A stretch of 64,000 nt of DNA from Candidatus Eiseniibacteriota bacterium (GCA_020633975.1 JACKCR010000002.1:1612001-1676000), one strand, 5' to 3'. Shown: positions 17,058 to 26,191, counted from the first letter of the stretch. Numbers and translations are program-made. The notes: a model not told the origin generated them from the letters alone.

Positions 17058-19472
17058 TCAGGAACCGAGCTGGCGGCGGGCCATGGCGATGTTCCGCTGG
17101 AGTCCCATCGCGATGTTGGGATCTTCGGCGAGCTCCAAGCCCCGCTGCCAGGCCGCCACCGCATCTCCCAAGCGATTGAGGCCGGCCAAGGCAGCACCTT
17201 GGCTCGCTCGGAGCGATGCGGAGTCTTCACCCAGCTCGAGCGCGACTCCGAACTGGGCGAGTGCTCCTTGGTAGTTCTGGATCGCGACGAGTGCATTGCC
17301 GTAGTTGATCCGTGCTTCCGGCCAGGCCGGCATCTGCTCGACCGCTTTCCCATACGCGTCCGCCGCGGCGAAGAGTTCACCCGACTTGCTACTCCGCCAT
17401 CCGAGACGGAAGTTGAGCCTCGCGTCGTCCGGATCGACCTGCTTCGCCTCGGCGAGAAGGGCGTCCCCGTCCTCCACCCGTCCCGTCTCGTAGGCGAGTT
17501 CGGCCAAGCTGACGAGCGGGTCGACCGCGTTCGGGTCCGCCTCGCGCGCGCGCTCGAAACTACGTCCCGCTCCGTCGAGATCTCCCATCTCCCGCTGCGC
17601 GCGTCCGATCGACGTCAGGATCTCCGAGCGTTCGCTCCCCTGCTCCGCCTCTCCGAGCGCGGCCTCGTATCTGCGGATGGCGGACGCGTAGTCTCCGGCC
17701 TGTTCGTAGACCTCTCCTTCGTGTCGCCACACCTCTACCGAAGGGTCGAGATCGCCCAAGATCGCGAAGAGCTCGAGCGCCCGGTCGCTGCGCCCGCTGA
17801 GCATCTCCACCTCGGCCGCTTCCTTGACGACCCGCGGATCGGAAGGCGCGAGGTTCAAGAGTCGCTCGTAGGCTTGCGTCGCGTTGTCCCACTGACGAGC
17901 CTGGCCATAGGTCGCGGCGAGCAGGTGAAGCAGGCTCGCGTTCTGCGGGTCTTCTCGTACCACGCTCTCGAAGAGACGGATCGCGTCTTCGTTCTTGTAC
18001 TGTGCCGCGAGGAGCTGGGCTCTTCCGACCTTCTCGAACGCTTCGATCCGGTCCTTCGGATCCGCATACGTCGGCTCGCCCACCGTCCCGCCCCCCTGGA
18101 GATAGCCGAGGCTGCGGAGGCGCTCCAAGGTCTCGGCGTCGATCTCGACCTTGGCTTCCTCGGAGTCGACTTCGTCTTCCAGGTACCACGAGAGCCAAGA
18201 CTCCATCGTCGCGACGAGTTCGGACTCGGCGGTGTAGATGTTGGATGTCTCGCCCGGATCGTGGCGAAGGTCGTAGAGCTCGGGGCGCGGCGCGCGGATG
18301 TACTTCCAGTTCGTGGACCGTACGCCCCGGAGGTCGCTCCATCCGAACTCGAGTCTAGGAGTCATCGTTTCCACGTACGCGACGGTGCTCGCCGGCGTGA
18401 CGCCGCGGAGCCAGCTCGCAACGCTCAGCGATCGGGATCCCGCCCAGTCGTCTGCAGCCCACCCGAGCAGGTTCGTGATCGTGGGCGCGAGGTCACGGAG
18501 CCGGAACGTCTCGTCGATCCGGATGCCTCGCGTCTGCCCCTTCTTCGGATGTTCGGCCGGCAGACTGAGGAGACAGGGCACACGCTGCGTCGCGTCGTAG
18601 ATGAAGTAAGAGTGGGTCCGCTCTCCGTGCTCGCCGAGGCTCTCTCCGTGATCTCCCACCGCGACGACGAACGAGTTCGCGAGCATCCCCTCGGCACCGA
18701 GGCCGCGAAGCAGACGCCCGACTTCGTGGTCCATGTACTCGACCTCTCCCAAGTACGGGCTCTTCGCGGCGTCGAACGGAGCCGGCGGATCGTACGGTTC
18801 GTGCGGGTCGAAGTAGTGCACCCAGAGGAAGTACGGTGCAGACGGATTGCTGCGCGACCCTGCCCACGCGAGTGCCGCATCGGTCGTCGAACCCCCGCGA
18901 CGCTCGGCCGACTCGGAGTTGACCGAGGACGCCTGCTCCTCGAACCGGTCGTCGTAGACGCCAAACCCCTGGGCGAGACCGTGGGTGTGTTCGAGCGGGA
19001 ACGACGAGACGAACGCCGCGGTCTCGTACCCGCGGCTGCCGAACCGCTCGGCCAGAGTCTCGAGAGACGGACCCGCTTTGTACCGCCCGTTGTCCCGGAC
19101 CCCGTGTTCGTACGGATCGAGCCCGGTCATCAAGGTTGTATGGGACGGCAAGGTCATCGGGACGGGCGACACCGCTTCCTCGAAGCGGACGCCCTCCGCC
19201 GCGAGCGAGTCGAGGACGTCGGTGCTGACGTCCGGGTTGCCGTAGCAAGAGAGTGCATCCGACCGGGTCGTATCGAGCGTGATGAGGACGACGCTCCAGG
19301 GTCCGTCTTCCCAACCTTCGTCCCAGTTCAACTGGGACTCGGCCGGGGGCGGAGGAGGGCCGGGCGCTTCCTTCGAGCACCCGCCGATGAGCACGGCGAG
19401 TCCGATGAGGGACAGATACTTGGCGGAGCCACGGAGGCACCGTCGACCAGAGGAGATGGCAGAGAACTTCAT
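17058..19472 (-). CDS. Sulfatase-like (alkaline phosphatase superfamily) lipoprotein with C-terminal TPRs
   Basis: Protein of 804 residues. The lipobox LIGGC puts the lipidated Cys at 32. The catalytic domain (about 58-400) shows VVLITLDTTRSDALSCYGN with metal-ligand Asp, and MTLPSHTTLMTG at 106-117. FVVAVGDHGESLGEHGE supplies the DHG metal ligands. In true sulfatases the nucleophile lies in C/S-x-P-S-R; here it is T-L-P-S-H, so formylglycine cannot form and a Thr-based phosphatase/phosphodiesterase or transferase-like activity is more likely. Residues ~480-800 are tandem TPRs, probably for docking. It ends 6 bp after the M42 stop on the opposite strand. Substrate unknown; anchored periplasmic or surface location inferred from the lipobox. 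Confidence 0.8.
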   Translation of the reverse strand: MKFSAISSGRRCLRGSAKYLSLIGLAVLIGGCSKEAPGPPPPPAESQLNWDEGWEDGPWSVVLITLDTTRSDALSCYGNPDVSTDVLDSLAAEGVRFEEAVSPVPMTLPSHTTLMTGLDPYEHGVRDNGRYKAGPSLETLAERFGSRGYETAAFVSSFPLEHTHGLAQGFGVYDDRFEEQASSVNSESAERRGGSTTDAALAWAGSRSNPSAPYFLWVHYFDPHEPYDPPAPFDAAKSPYLGEVEYMDHEVGRLLRGLGAEGMLANSFVVAVGDHGESLGEHGERTHSYFIYDATQRVPCLLSLPAEHPKKGQTRGIRIDETFRLRDLAPTITNLLGWAADDWAGSRSLSVASWLRGVTPASTVAYVETMTPRLEFGWSDLRGVRSTNWKYIRAPRPELYDLRHDPGETSNIYTAESELVATMESWLSWYLEDEVDSEEAKVEIDAETLERLRSLGYLQGGGTVGEPTYADPKDRIEAFEKVGRAQLLAAQYKNEDAIRLFESVVREDPQNASLLHLLAATYGQARQWDNATQAYERLLNLAPSDPRVVKEAAEVEMLSGRSDRALELFAILGDLDPSVEVWRHEGEVYEQAGDYASAIRRYEAALGEAEQGSERSEILTSIGRAQREMGDLDGAGRSFERAREADPNAVDPLVSLAELAYETGRVEDGDALLAEAKQVDPDDARLNFRLGWRSSKSGELFAAADAYGKAVEQMPAWPEARINYGNALVAIQNYQGALAQFGVALELGEDSASLRASQGAALAGLNRLGDAVAAWQRGLELAEDPNIAMGLQRNIAMARRQLGS

Positions 19473-19540
19473 TCCGGGAGCCTAGCCCGCTTGATCGCCG
19501 CGGTGACCCGGTTTCTCACGAAAATGGGGAGATAGAACGA

Positions 19541-19572
19541 GAGGAGTCGACGCCGTTGGGCGCCCACTCCTC
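19541..19572 (-). terminator. Hairpin after the small secreted protein
   Basis: Arms gaggagt/actcctc with a mostly paired GC inner stem, 35 bp past the minus-strand stop at 19607 and followed on that strand by a pyrimidine-rich stretch. Probable terminator for the 19607-20290 gene. Confidence 0.5.
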
Positions 19573-19606
19573 CCGTGTTCGTCATTGCGACGACGAAAGC
19601 AGCAAA

Positions 19607-20290
19607 CTAGCGGTAGAGGCCCTTGATCTGACCCCAGGTGGTCTGCTCGACCGGAACGGCACCGTAGTTACCCTTCACCTGGAGGATCGCGGTCCGGCCA
19701 TAGTTGATGTCCGGATCCCAGAGACCACCGTACCAAGCCCAGGTCTCGACGCCGTTGAAGTCCGTCTGACCACCCGTGCCGGTGTTGTCGTAACCGAACG
19801 CGAAGTAGGTGCCAGCCGGAACGACGATGTTCGCAGCGCTCACGTCGACATAGGTGTAGACGGTGGGCGGGAACGTGTCGGGTCCCGGATCGACCGGAGT
19901 GAACTGACCGAAGTAGTCAGCCGTGTAGGCATCACCCGTCGGAGCGACGAGTCCGCCGAGGCCCAACCAAACCAGCCAGCCGTAGTCCTCGGTCATCGGA
20001 CCGGCGCACGGGAAGCCGAGCTCGGTCAGCGTGAGGTCCGAACCGGTGTCGTTGTAGACGGTCGTGATGAACCACTCTCCCCAACCGTCGAAGCTGCCGC
20101 CGGTGGTGGGAACGAAGTCCTCAGAGCCGCCCGTGTTGTAGACCCAGTCCGCGCGCATGGTGCTCTCGGACTGCGGAACGCTAGGAGCCTGATCGAGGGT
20201 CGGCGTGCCGTCCTTGTGCGCAGTACCAGCGAAAGCCGGGACAGCGAGGAAGGTCGCGACGACGCCCAGAGCGAGTAGTCTTCTTACCAT
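19607..20290 (-). CDS. Small secreted beta-rich protein with WGQIK C-terminal tag
   Basis: Protein of 227 residues: signal peptide MVRRLLALGVVATFLAVPAFA, a Gly/Thr/Tyr/Trp-rich beta-type domain (TTVYNDTGSDLTLTELGFPCAGP...YTYVDVSAANIVVPAGTYFAFGYDN), and the end PVEQTTWGQIKGLYR. The domain resembles the C-terminal domain of the three Cys-repeat proteins in style (Y-x-G/Gly-rich, 'PGPDTFPPTVYTYV' compared with 'PGPIEFWPRTSHHIV'), but it lacks any Cys repeats. The shared last ten residues are the main link. A GAGGGGA ribosome site precedes the ATG. It stands alone with its own terminator. Function unknown; exported, possibly surface-attached through its tail. Confidence 0.78.
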   Translation of the reverse strand: MVRRLLALGVVATFLAVPAFAGTAHKDGTPTLDQAPSVPQSESTMRADWVYNTGGSEDFVPTTGGSFDGWGEWFITTVYNDTGSDLTLTELGFPCAGPMTEDYGWLVWLGLGGLVAPTGDAYTADYFGQFTPVDPGPDTFPPTVYTYVDVSAANIVVPAGTYFAFGYDNTGTGGQTDFNGVETWAWYGGLWDPDINYGRTAILQVKGNYGAVPVEQTTWGQIKGLYR

Positions 20291-20642
20291 TTGAGTCCCC
20301 TCTGGTGAGGATGTGCGAGATCTGATGCCAAGCCGTAGGTGGGAGCGGACTTGGCTTCACCGGAACGCGGTCCCTTACGGGGAACCGGAAGGACCAAGGA
20401 AGCGGCCGTCCTTACTTCTCACCTGGTTAACAAGGATACGCCATGTCCGGATAAATCGGACATGACGAATGCAGTTCGGTCGAATCAGCTCAGCTCATTG
20501 GCCGAACAATGTCTGATGATAGCCGGTTTCGCGACGACTCCTGCACCCAATTCTCACGCGTCCGTCGATTCCCCATTGAGTGGACGCGATGCACCCCGAC
20601 CGGGTAGCTTTGGGGACCATTTTCGATCCGTAGGAGGAGCTA
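20291..20642. other. Divergent intergenic region upstream of argS
   Basis: 352 bp without a gene. It holds the ribosome site of the minus-strand secreted protein, a perfect palindrome (20442-20464), and the AGGAGGAG ribosome site of argS (20633-20640). No T-box or tRNA-like structure was recognised, and promoters could not be assigned with confidence. Confidence 0.4.
20442..20464. promoter_or_regulatory. Palindrome, possible operator
   Basis: Perfect 8-bp inverted repeat catgtccg/cggacatg separated by the AT-rich gataaat, midway between divergent genes. The symmetric arms and AT-rich centre fit an operator or a small hairpin; no regulator is encoded nearby. Confidence 0.35.
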
Positions 20643-22586
20643 GTGTCCTATCTGAGCTTCGAAGCCCGCCTCGCGGAGGCATTGGCCCAACTCGCTCCGG
20701 TGGAGCTGCCGGTGGACGAACGCCCCGCACTCGCCCTCGGTCGCCCCCCGCGCAAGGAGATGGGAGACCTCGCAGCTCCCGCCTTCGAGTTCGCCAAGCG
20801 TGCGAAGCGAAACCCTGCGGAGCTCGCCAAGGAGTGGGAAGCCCGGGTGCGCGCAGCTCTGGTCCACGAAACTCCCGAATGGCTGGAAGTGACGATCCGT
20901 GACGTCAAGGCGTTCGGACCGTACCTCAACCTGTTCTTCGATCCGGGATCGCTCGCAGCACTCGTACTCGGCGACGTGGTCGCCGAGGGAGCAACGTATG
21001 GGCAGGTCGCCCCCGGCTCCGGGCCGAAGATCATGGTCGAGTACTCCGCGCCCAACACGAACAAGCCGCTCCACCTCGGACACGTGCGGAACAACCTGAT
21101 CGGGATGTCGCTCTCGAATCTTCTCGCAGCGGCTGGGAACGAGGTCATTCGCGTCAATCTGGTCAACGACCGAGGCATCCACATCTGCAAGTCGATGCTC
21201 GCCTATCAGCGGTTCGGGAACGGGGAAACGCCGGAGAGCACGGGCGAAAAGGGCGACCATTTCGTCGGCCGCTACTACATCCTCTTCGACCAGCTCGTCA
21301 AAGAGGAGAAGGCGACCTACGCTCAGAAGCAGGGCGTCGATCTCGCGCAGTTCTCCAAAGATGCGAAGAAGGGACTCGAAGGCGACGCGCTCAAGGCCCG
21401 GGAGCGGGAAGAAGAAGCGTTCGACGCACAGTTCGAGGAAGCGTCGGAACTCATGGGCGCGGTCCGCGAAATGCTGCGTGCGTGGGAAGCCGGGGACGAG
21501 GCCGTCCTCGCTCTCTGGAAGCAGATGAACGAATGGGTGCTCTCCGGGTTTCGGCAGACCTACGAACGGATGGGTTCGAAGTTCGACTATTGGTACTTCG
21601 AGAGCAACACGTGGACCTTGGGAAAGGACCTCGTCGAGAAGGGCCTCGAGACCGGCGTGTTCGAACGACACGACGATGGCTCGGTCTGGGCAAAGCTCGA
21701 GAGCAAAGGGCTCGCGGACAAGGTCGTCCTCCGGTCCGACGGTACGTCCGTCTACATCACCCAGGATCTCGGCACCGCCGTCCTCAAGCACCGCGACTAC
21801 GGGATGGACCGGTCGATCTACGTGGTCGGGAGCGAGCAGCAGCAGCACTTCAAGAACCTCTTCGCCATGCTCGAGCTGCTGGAGTTCCCATGGGCGGGAG
21901 GCTGCTACCACGCGTCCTACGGAATGGTCACCCTCCCCCACGGGATGGGTCGGCTCAAGTCTCGCGAGGGCACGAAGGTCGACGCGGATGATCTCCTCGA
22001 CACCCTCCACGACCTCGCGCTCGCGAAGATCGAAGAGGGCGGGTACGCGGAGAGCACGGACGCCGCGCGCGAGACGGCCGAGACGATCGGCCAGGGTGCG
22101 CTCAAGATGTATGTGCTTCAGGTGAGCCCGGACAAGAACATCCAGTTCGACCCGAACGAGACGATCTCGTTCACCGGCGACACCGGGCCCGCCGTCCAGT
22201 ACAGCCACGCGCGGATCCAGGGCATCCTTCGGAAGGGGCTCGAGCAGGGCAAGGTCACGGCCGACCAACTCGAGGGCGGATTCCTCGGCCATGGCCTCGT
22301 GGACGCATCGCTCCTGGTCGAGGCGGAGGAGCAGGAGGTGCTGAAGAAGCTCGCCGACTTCGGCACGATGATCCGAACGTCGGCCGAGAACCTCACCGTG
22401 GCGCCGGTCGCGAACTATCTACTCGACCTGACCAAGCTCTACGCGCGGATGTATCACGAGCACGAGGTTCTCACCGCGTCGTCTCCGGAGTTGATGAGGG
22501 CGAGGGTGCAGCTCGCGCTCGCGGTCGCCCAGGTGGTCCGGAACGGACTCGGCATCCTCACGATCGATGCGCCGGAGCGGATGTAG
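20643..22586 (+). CDS. argS: Arginyl-tRNA synthetase
   Basis: Class Ia aminoacyl-tRNA synthetase of 647 residues that charges tRNA-Arg. Order of features: N-terminal Add-1-like domain (1-100), ATP-binding HIGH-type motif in PNTNKPLHLGHVRNN (about 139-153), the YITQDLGTAVLKHRDYGMD segment of the catalytic core, the SREGT loop that stands in for KMSKS (about 440), and the C-terminal anticodon-binding helical domain ending RNGLGILTIDAPERM, typical of ArgS C-termini. The GTG start follows an excellent AGGAGGAG site. Single-gene unit with a strong convergent terminator downstream. Confidence 0.95.
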   Translation: MSYLSFEARLAEALAQLAPVELPVDERPALALGRPPRKEMGDLAAPAFEFAKRAKRNPAELAKEWEARVRAALVHETPEWLEVTIRDVKAFGPYLNLFFDPGSLAALVLGDVVAEGATYGQVAPGSGPKIMVEYSAPNTNKPLHLGHVRNNLIGMSLSNLLAAAGNEVIRVNLVNDRGIHICKSMLAYQRFGNGETPESTGEKGDHFVGRYYILFDQLVKEEKATYAQKQGVDLAQFSKDAKKGLEGDALKAREREEEAFDAQFEEASELMGAVREMLRAWEAGDEAVLALWKQMNEWVLSGFRQTYERMGSKFDYWYFESNTWTLGKDLVEKGLETGVFERHDDGSVWAKLESKGLADKVVLRSDGTSVYITQDLGTAVLKHRDYGMDRSIYVVGSEQQQHFKNLFAMLELLEFPWAGGCYHASYGMVTLPHGMGRLKSREGTKVDADDLLDTLHDLALAKIEEGGYAESTDAARETAETIGQGALKMYVLQVSPDKNIQFDPNETISFTGDTGPAVQYSHARIQGILRKGLEQGKVTADQLEGGFLGHGLVDASLLVEAEEQEVLKKLADFGTMIRTSAENLTVAPVANYLLDLTKLYARMYHEHEVLTASSPELMRARVQLALAVAQVVRNGLGILTIDAPERM

Positions 22587-22644
22587 CGCTGATACGGACC
22601 CGTCCGCGCGAAGCCGGGATCGGGCGGCCCGCCCAAAAGGAAAC

Positions 22645-22679
22645 GAGGCGGAGAGTCGGGCGTAGCGACTCTCCGCCTC
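22645..22679. terminator. Bidirectional terminator between argS and the small membrane protein
   Basis: Perfect 14-bp stem gaggcggagagtcg/cgactctccgcctc with a 7-nt loop between convergent genes. On the minus strand it is followed by GTTTCCTTTT, so it suits termination in that direction best. Confidence 0.75.
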
Positions 22680-22705
22680 TTCACGAAAGACGGTCGATGG
22701 TCCGA

Positions 22706-23374
22706 TCAAGCGGCCGAGACGGGAGACCCGGAACGGTCACCCTCACGACTCCCCGAGGAACGCCGACGACGACGGCCGCCGCGTCCTCCTCTTTCTCCGG
22801 ACCCACGGGCGGCGCTTTGACGCCGCCTGCCTCCGCTACCACCACGTGAGGAGTCCGAGTTCGAGCGACGTCCAGAACGACGGCGTTCGCCCCCTCTCTC
22901 ACGCGAGGTGCGTGTGCGGGCTTGCTCTGCAGCCGAGGGAAGCTTGAGCTCCCTCACGGTTGCCGGCTCTCGCATTGCGAGCATGGCAAAGGTCGCAAGC
23001 AGCGCACCCCGGAGTCCATCCACGAGGAGGAACTCCATGCCATTGAGCTTCAGCCCGGCCCCGTTCCCCTGCTGCGCGACAGCGAAGGTGATGACGGCGG
23101 AGATCACGAGGTACCCGCCGAAACCGGCCAGGACCTTGTACCCGGTCTCATCATCGGACCGAACTCGCATCACTGCGAACGCCTGGAGAGCGGCATAGAA
23201 CAAGAGGGCGAGTCCCAAGACCAAACCGATGACCCGCGTACCCGCGTTCGTCATGTCGGCATGGCCCTCGAACCAGAACTTCGCGAAGGAACCCCAACTC
23301 GTGCTGGCCCACGCCCCCAGCACCACGTCCAACGCGACGGACACCCCCACCAAAGCGTATAGAACTCTGTGCAT
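22706..23374 (-). CDS. Four-helix membrane protein with Arg/Gly/Ser-rich cytoplasmic tail, unknown family
   Basis: Protein of 222 residues. Four hydrophobic segments (about 5-24, 46-68, 83-102 and 114-133) are followed by a ~75-residue low-complexity tail built from R, G and S (GGRGGRRRRRSSGSREG), probably cytoplasmic and nucleic-acid- or membrane-interacting. The family was not recognised; the four-helix part could belong to a DUF with small uncharacterised relatives. The ATG is preceded by AAAGGAG. It is flanked by a terminator downstream and a repeat-containing 267-bp region upstream. Confidence 0.6.
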   Translation of the reverse strand: MHRVLYALVGVSVALDVVLGAWASTSWGSFAKFWFEGHADMTNAGTRVIGLVLGLALLFYAALQAFAVMRVRSDDETGYKVLAGFGGYLVISAVITFAVAQQGNGAGLKLNGMEFLLVDGLRGALLATFAMLAMREPATVRELKLPSAAEQARTRTSRERGGERRRSGRRSNSDSSRGGSGGRRRQSAARGSGERGGRGGRRRRRSSGSREGDRSGSPVSAA

Positions 23375-23540
23375 ACGCTCCTTTCTCTAAAGGTTCACTG
23401 GAACAGGTGGGCGAGATCGTGGGGCACTCAGAAACCCACCAGGTACGAGCATACGAGTATTCGGTAAGCGCCGGAAGTCAGAAACCCGGCGGACGGGCGG
23501 CTAGAGCCCGAGCGCGGATACGGGTCGTACCGCGTCCATT

Positions 23541-23558
23541 ACCGATCACATGATCGGT
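23541..23558. promoter_or_regulatory. 8-bp palindrome upstream of the four-helix protein
   Basis: accgatca-ca-tgatcggt is a near-perfect dyad about 170 bp upstream of the minus-strand gene at 23374 and adjacent to a 19-bp repeat array. It looks like an operator half-site pair, but no regulator is known here. Confidence 0.35.
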
Positions 23559-23647
23559 GCCCGGGTCGCCGAATTGGCGGTTGGTCACCGTGTCCGCGTC
23601 TGGTCGCCGTGTCGGCGTCTGGTCGCCGCGTTGGCGGTTGGTCACCG
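23553..23647. repeat. Five-copy 19-bp tandem repeat
   Basis: The octamer GGTCRCCG recurs exactly every 19 bp, ending at 23571, 23590, 23609, 23628 and 23647. Between octamers two alternating fillers occur (TGTCCGCGTCT-like and TTGGCGGTT-like). The last copy spans the stop codon of the LVIVD-repeat gene. Confidence 0.75.
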
Positions 23648-25078
23648 GATCCAGGCGACCTTCTGGAGTGCGGCCCGCTTCCCTTGCTCCACGCGGGCGA
23701 AGTACACGCCGACCGGCGCCGGCGTTCCGTCGTCGTCTCGGCCGTCCCAGGCCCAGATCGAGAGGCCCTGCGGACGCTCCTCCCGGTCCGCCAGAGTGCG
23801 CACCTTTCGCCCGCTCGCGTCGAAGACTTCGGCCGTGACGGGCCCAGGCGCGTCCAGCTCCGCCCGGAACTCGACCAGAGCGGACGACGGATTGGGCCAG
23901 ACCTCGAGCCGCACCCGATCCCCGACCGGTGCCGGAGCGACGTCGTCGAGCGCGAAGTCGAGGACGTGAAGCCCTCCCCCGCACATCTCGGAAACGAAGA
24001 CGTTGCCGCTCGGGTTGTTTGCGTAGACCCCCCAGATCCCCCGATAGACGCCGAAGCTGCAGGAGACGTCGTCCCAGCGGTCGTCGTCGTAGTACCCCAC
24101 CTCGACCGGATTCGTCGGGTCGATCAGATCGAGAACGCGGAGTCCCCGGTCGTAGTACGCGATGAAGGCGTAGCGGCCTCGGACCATGATGTTGTGGATG
24201 GAGCTGCCGGACCCAACCTCGTACTCGGCGACCAGCACCGGCGCCTCCGGATCACGGATGTCGAAGACTCCGAGGTGGCCGCCCTCTCCTTCGTCGGACG
24301 TGAGCAGGTAGTTGCCGTCCTCGGTCGGCCAGCTCGCATGCGCATAGTGCACCGAGTCGTACGTCATGCCGGAGACACGGACGGGAGCCTGGACGTTCGA
24401 GAAGTCGACGATCTCCCACTCGTTCGCGGCCGCGTCCGGGTTGGCTACGTAGCCGCGCCCGTTCCATACGTAGAGGTCGTGGATGTACCCGGGGTCGTAC
24501 CTGCCGACGAGAGGTGGAGCCTCGGGATCGGCGTTGAGGTCGAAGATCAACGTCGTGTCGAAGTGGACGCCGGCGAGGAAGAGGTACCCGCGATCGTCGA
24601 TCCAGAGGTTGTGGCACCCGCCGTTCGATGGGATCTCGCATGGAGTCGGCCAACAGATCTCCCACTGCGGAATCGCCCCGACCTGATGCGCGTCGTACGG
24701 ATCGGAGATGTCGACGATGAGCACATCGCCGATTTCGAGACACGCGTAGGCGTAGTTCCCCCAGACCTTCACGTCCTTGAGATCGTTCTGCTCCACCGGC
24801 CGCTCGACCAGTGATGCGAGCACGATGTTCGCGGGATCGGTGCAGTCGAGAACCCGGAGCGAGTTGCCGCAACAGAGGAGCGCAAACTCGCGGTCGTCCT
24901 GGGTGAAACCCCACACGTCTGCCACCCACGGATCGTAGTCGGTCACGGAGTAGGAGCCGAGGAGCTCGACCTCGAGTGACTCGATCTCCGCCACGCTCGG
25001 CCGAGTGACTCCGGCGACGAGGGCGACGAGAGTCGTGCCCGCTCGGAGCAGGCTCATGATTCCGTTCCGGAAGTGCAC
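23642..25078 (-). CDS. Secreted LVIVD-repeat (choice-of-anchor B type) protein with FlgD/T9SS-like C-terminus
   Basis: Protein of 478 residues with a signal peptide ending PSVAE. Repeated blades such as [76 protein letters not shown] and [19 protein letters not shown] are LVIVD repeats, which fold as a beta-propeller. This layout matches the choice-of-anchor B family. The C-terminal ~85 residues ([17 protein letters not shown]...[16 protein letters not shown]...[22 protein letters not shown]) form a FlgD-like Ig domain used as a sorting region in FCB-type bacteria, ending in Arg. The GTG start is preceded by AAGGGA. Exported; ligand unknown. Confidence 0.85.
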   Translation of the reverse strand: MHFRNGIMSLLRAGTTLVALVAGVTRPSVAEIESLEVELLGSYSVTDYDPWVADVWGFTQDDREFALLCCGNSLRVLDCTDPANIVLASLVERPVEQNDLKDVKVWGNYAYACLEIGDVLIVDISDPYDAHQVGAIPQWEICWPTPCEIPSNGGCHNLWIDDRGYLFLAGVHFDTTLIFDLNADPEAPPLVGRYDPGYIHDLYVWNGRGYVANPDAAANEWEIVDFSNVQAPVRVSGMTYDSVHYAHASWPTEDGNYLLTSDEGEGGHLGVFDIRDPEAPVLVAEYEVGSGSSIHNIMVRGRYAFIAYYDRGLRVLDLIDPTNPVEVGYYDDDRWDDVSCSFGVYRGIWGVYANNPSGNVFVSEMCGGGLHVLDFALDDVAPAPVGDRVRLEVWPNPSSALVEFRAELDAPGPVTAEVFDASGRKVRTLADREERPQGLSIWAWDGRDDDGTPAPVGVYFARVEQGKRAALQKVAWIR

Positions 25079-25155
25079 TCGAGAGTCCCTTCTCGTTGGT
25101 CAACGGGGCACGCCTGCCGATGAGGATAGCAGAGACGCATTCGGAGGTTTGGGGC

Positions 25156-25161
25156 TAGACT
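25156..25161 (+). promoter_or_regulatory. Putative -10 element of prs
   Basis: TAGACT in the context GGCTAGACTGCGG, 23 bp before the prs ATG. It matches the CTA[TG]ACTGCG string seen before rocD and hddC. No convincing -35 is visible. Confidence 0.35.
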
Positions 25162-25184
25162 GCGGACCTTCAGGGAGGAGGCTC

Positions 25185-26171
25185 ATGGCTACGCGGAAGA
25201 AGCATCCCGATCGTCCGATCAAGACGACCCACCCACTCCGGCTCTTCACCGGGTCGGCCAATCCGGCCCTGGCCCAGGAAGTCGCGAAGGCGCTCGGCGC
25301 CCCTCTCGGGAAGTGCACGACGACCCGTCTTCCCGACAGCGAGATCCACGTGATCGTGGACGAGCCGGTGAGAGACGACGACGTCTTCATCATCCAGTCC
25401 TGCTCGGCGCCGGTGAACGACCATCTGATGGAGCTCCTCCTCTACGTGGACGCGTTCCGGCGTGCCTCGGCCCACTCGATCACGGTCGTCGTCCCCTACT
25501 TCCCGTACGCCCGTCAGGAGCGGATGGCGCGCGGACGTGAAGCGATCAGTGCGAAGGTGGTCGCGACGACGATGGAGTCCCTCGGCGTCGATCGAGTGCT
25601 CTTCATGGACATCCACGCCCCTGCCATCCAGGGGTTCTTCAACATCCCGGTGGATCCTCTCACCGCGGTCCACGTGCTCTCCGCTCCCTTCAAGCGCCGG
25701 AAGAAGCTCCTGAAGCAAGCCGTCGTCGTCGCCCCGGACGAAGGACGCGTGAAGCTCGCGGGCAAGTACGCCCAGGCCCTCGACGTCCCGCTCGTCCTCA
25801 TGCACAAACGGCGGATGGACTTCCGCGAGACGAAGACGACGCACGTGGTCGGCGACATCGAAGGCAAGATCCCGATCGTGATCGACGACATCATCGCCGG
25901 CGGGAGCGTCCTGGATCAGGTCGGCGCCCTCCTCCAGGCCGGCGCGGTGCCGGAGATCCACCTCGCCATCACGCACGGAATCCTGACCGAGTCGGCCATG
26001 TCGCGGCTGGACCGACCAGAGATCGCCGAACTCCTGGTCACGAACACCGTCCCGGCGGGGCCGGCTCGTCGACATCCGAAGGTGAAGGTCTGCTCGATCG
26101 CCCAGGTACTGGCCGACGCAATCGACCGGATCCACTGCGGCACCTCGATCGGAGATCTCCTCGGTCGCTGA
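25185..26171 (+). CDS. prs: Ribose-phosphate pyrophosphokinase (PRPP synthetase)
   Basis: Protein of 328 residues that makes PRPP from ribose-5-phosphate and ATP for nucleotide, His and Trp synthesis. Motifs in order: [80 protein letters not shown] (ATP/flexible loop), [12 protein letters not shown], and the ribose-phosphate loop [12 protein letters not shown] (234-241). In classical enzymes this loop reads DDMIDTGGT; here it is one residue shorter with AGGS, and the C-terminus extends past the usual end. The ATG at 25185 has a GGGAGGAG site; the frame is open further upstream but without support. Confidence 0.92.
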   Translation: MATRKKHPDRPIKTTHPLRLFTGSANPALAQEVAKALGAPLGKCTTTRLPDSEIHVIVDEPVRDDDVFIIQSCSAPVNDHLMELLLYVDAFRRASAHSITVVVPYFPYARQERMARGREAISAKVVATTMESLGVDRVLFMDIHAPAIQGFFNIPVDPLTAVHVLSAPFKRRKKLLKQAVVVAPDEGRVKLAGKYAQALDVPLVLMHKRRMDFRETKTTHVVGDIEGKIPIVIDDIIAGGSVLDQVGALLQAGAVPEIHLAITHGILTESAMSRLDRPEIAELLVTNTVPAGPARRHPKVKVCSIAQVLADAIDRIHCGTSIGDLLGR

Positions 26172-26191
26172 TCACGAGTCGCGGAACGAGC

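Noticed and set aside
17199-19535. 778-codon plus-strand frame opposite the sulfatase/TPR gene
   Set aside because: Antisense shadow; the translation is Arg/Glu/Asp-rich with no motifs, while the minus strand encodes a clear lipoprotein.
20297-20330. Sigma-54 promoter before the small secreted protein
   Set aside because: TTGGCA and TCGCA strings occur, but the GG to GC spacing does not fit the required -24/-12 distance.
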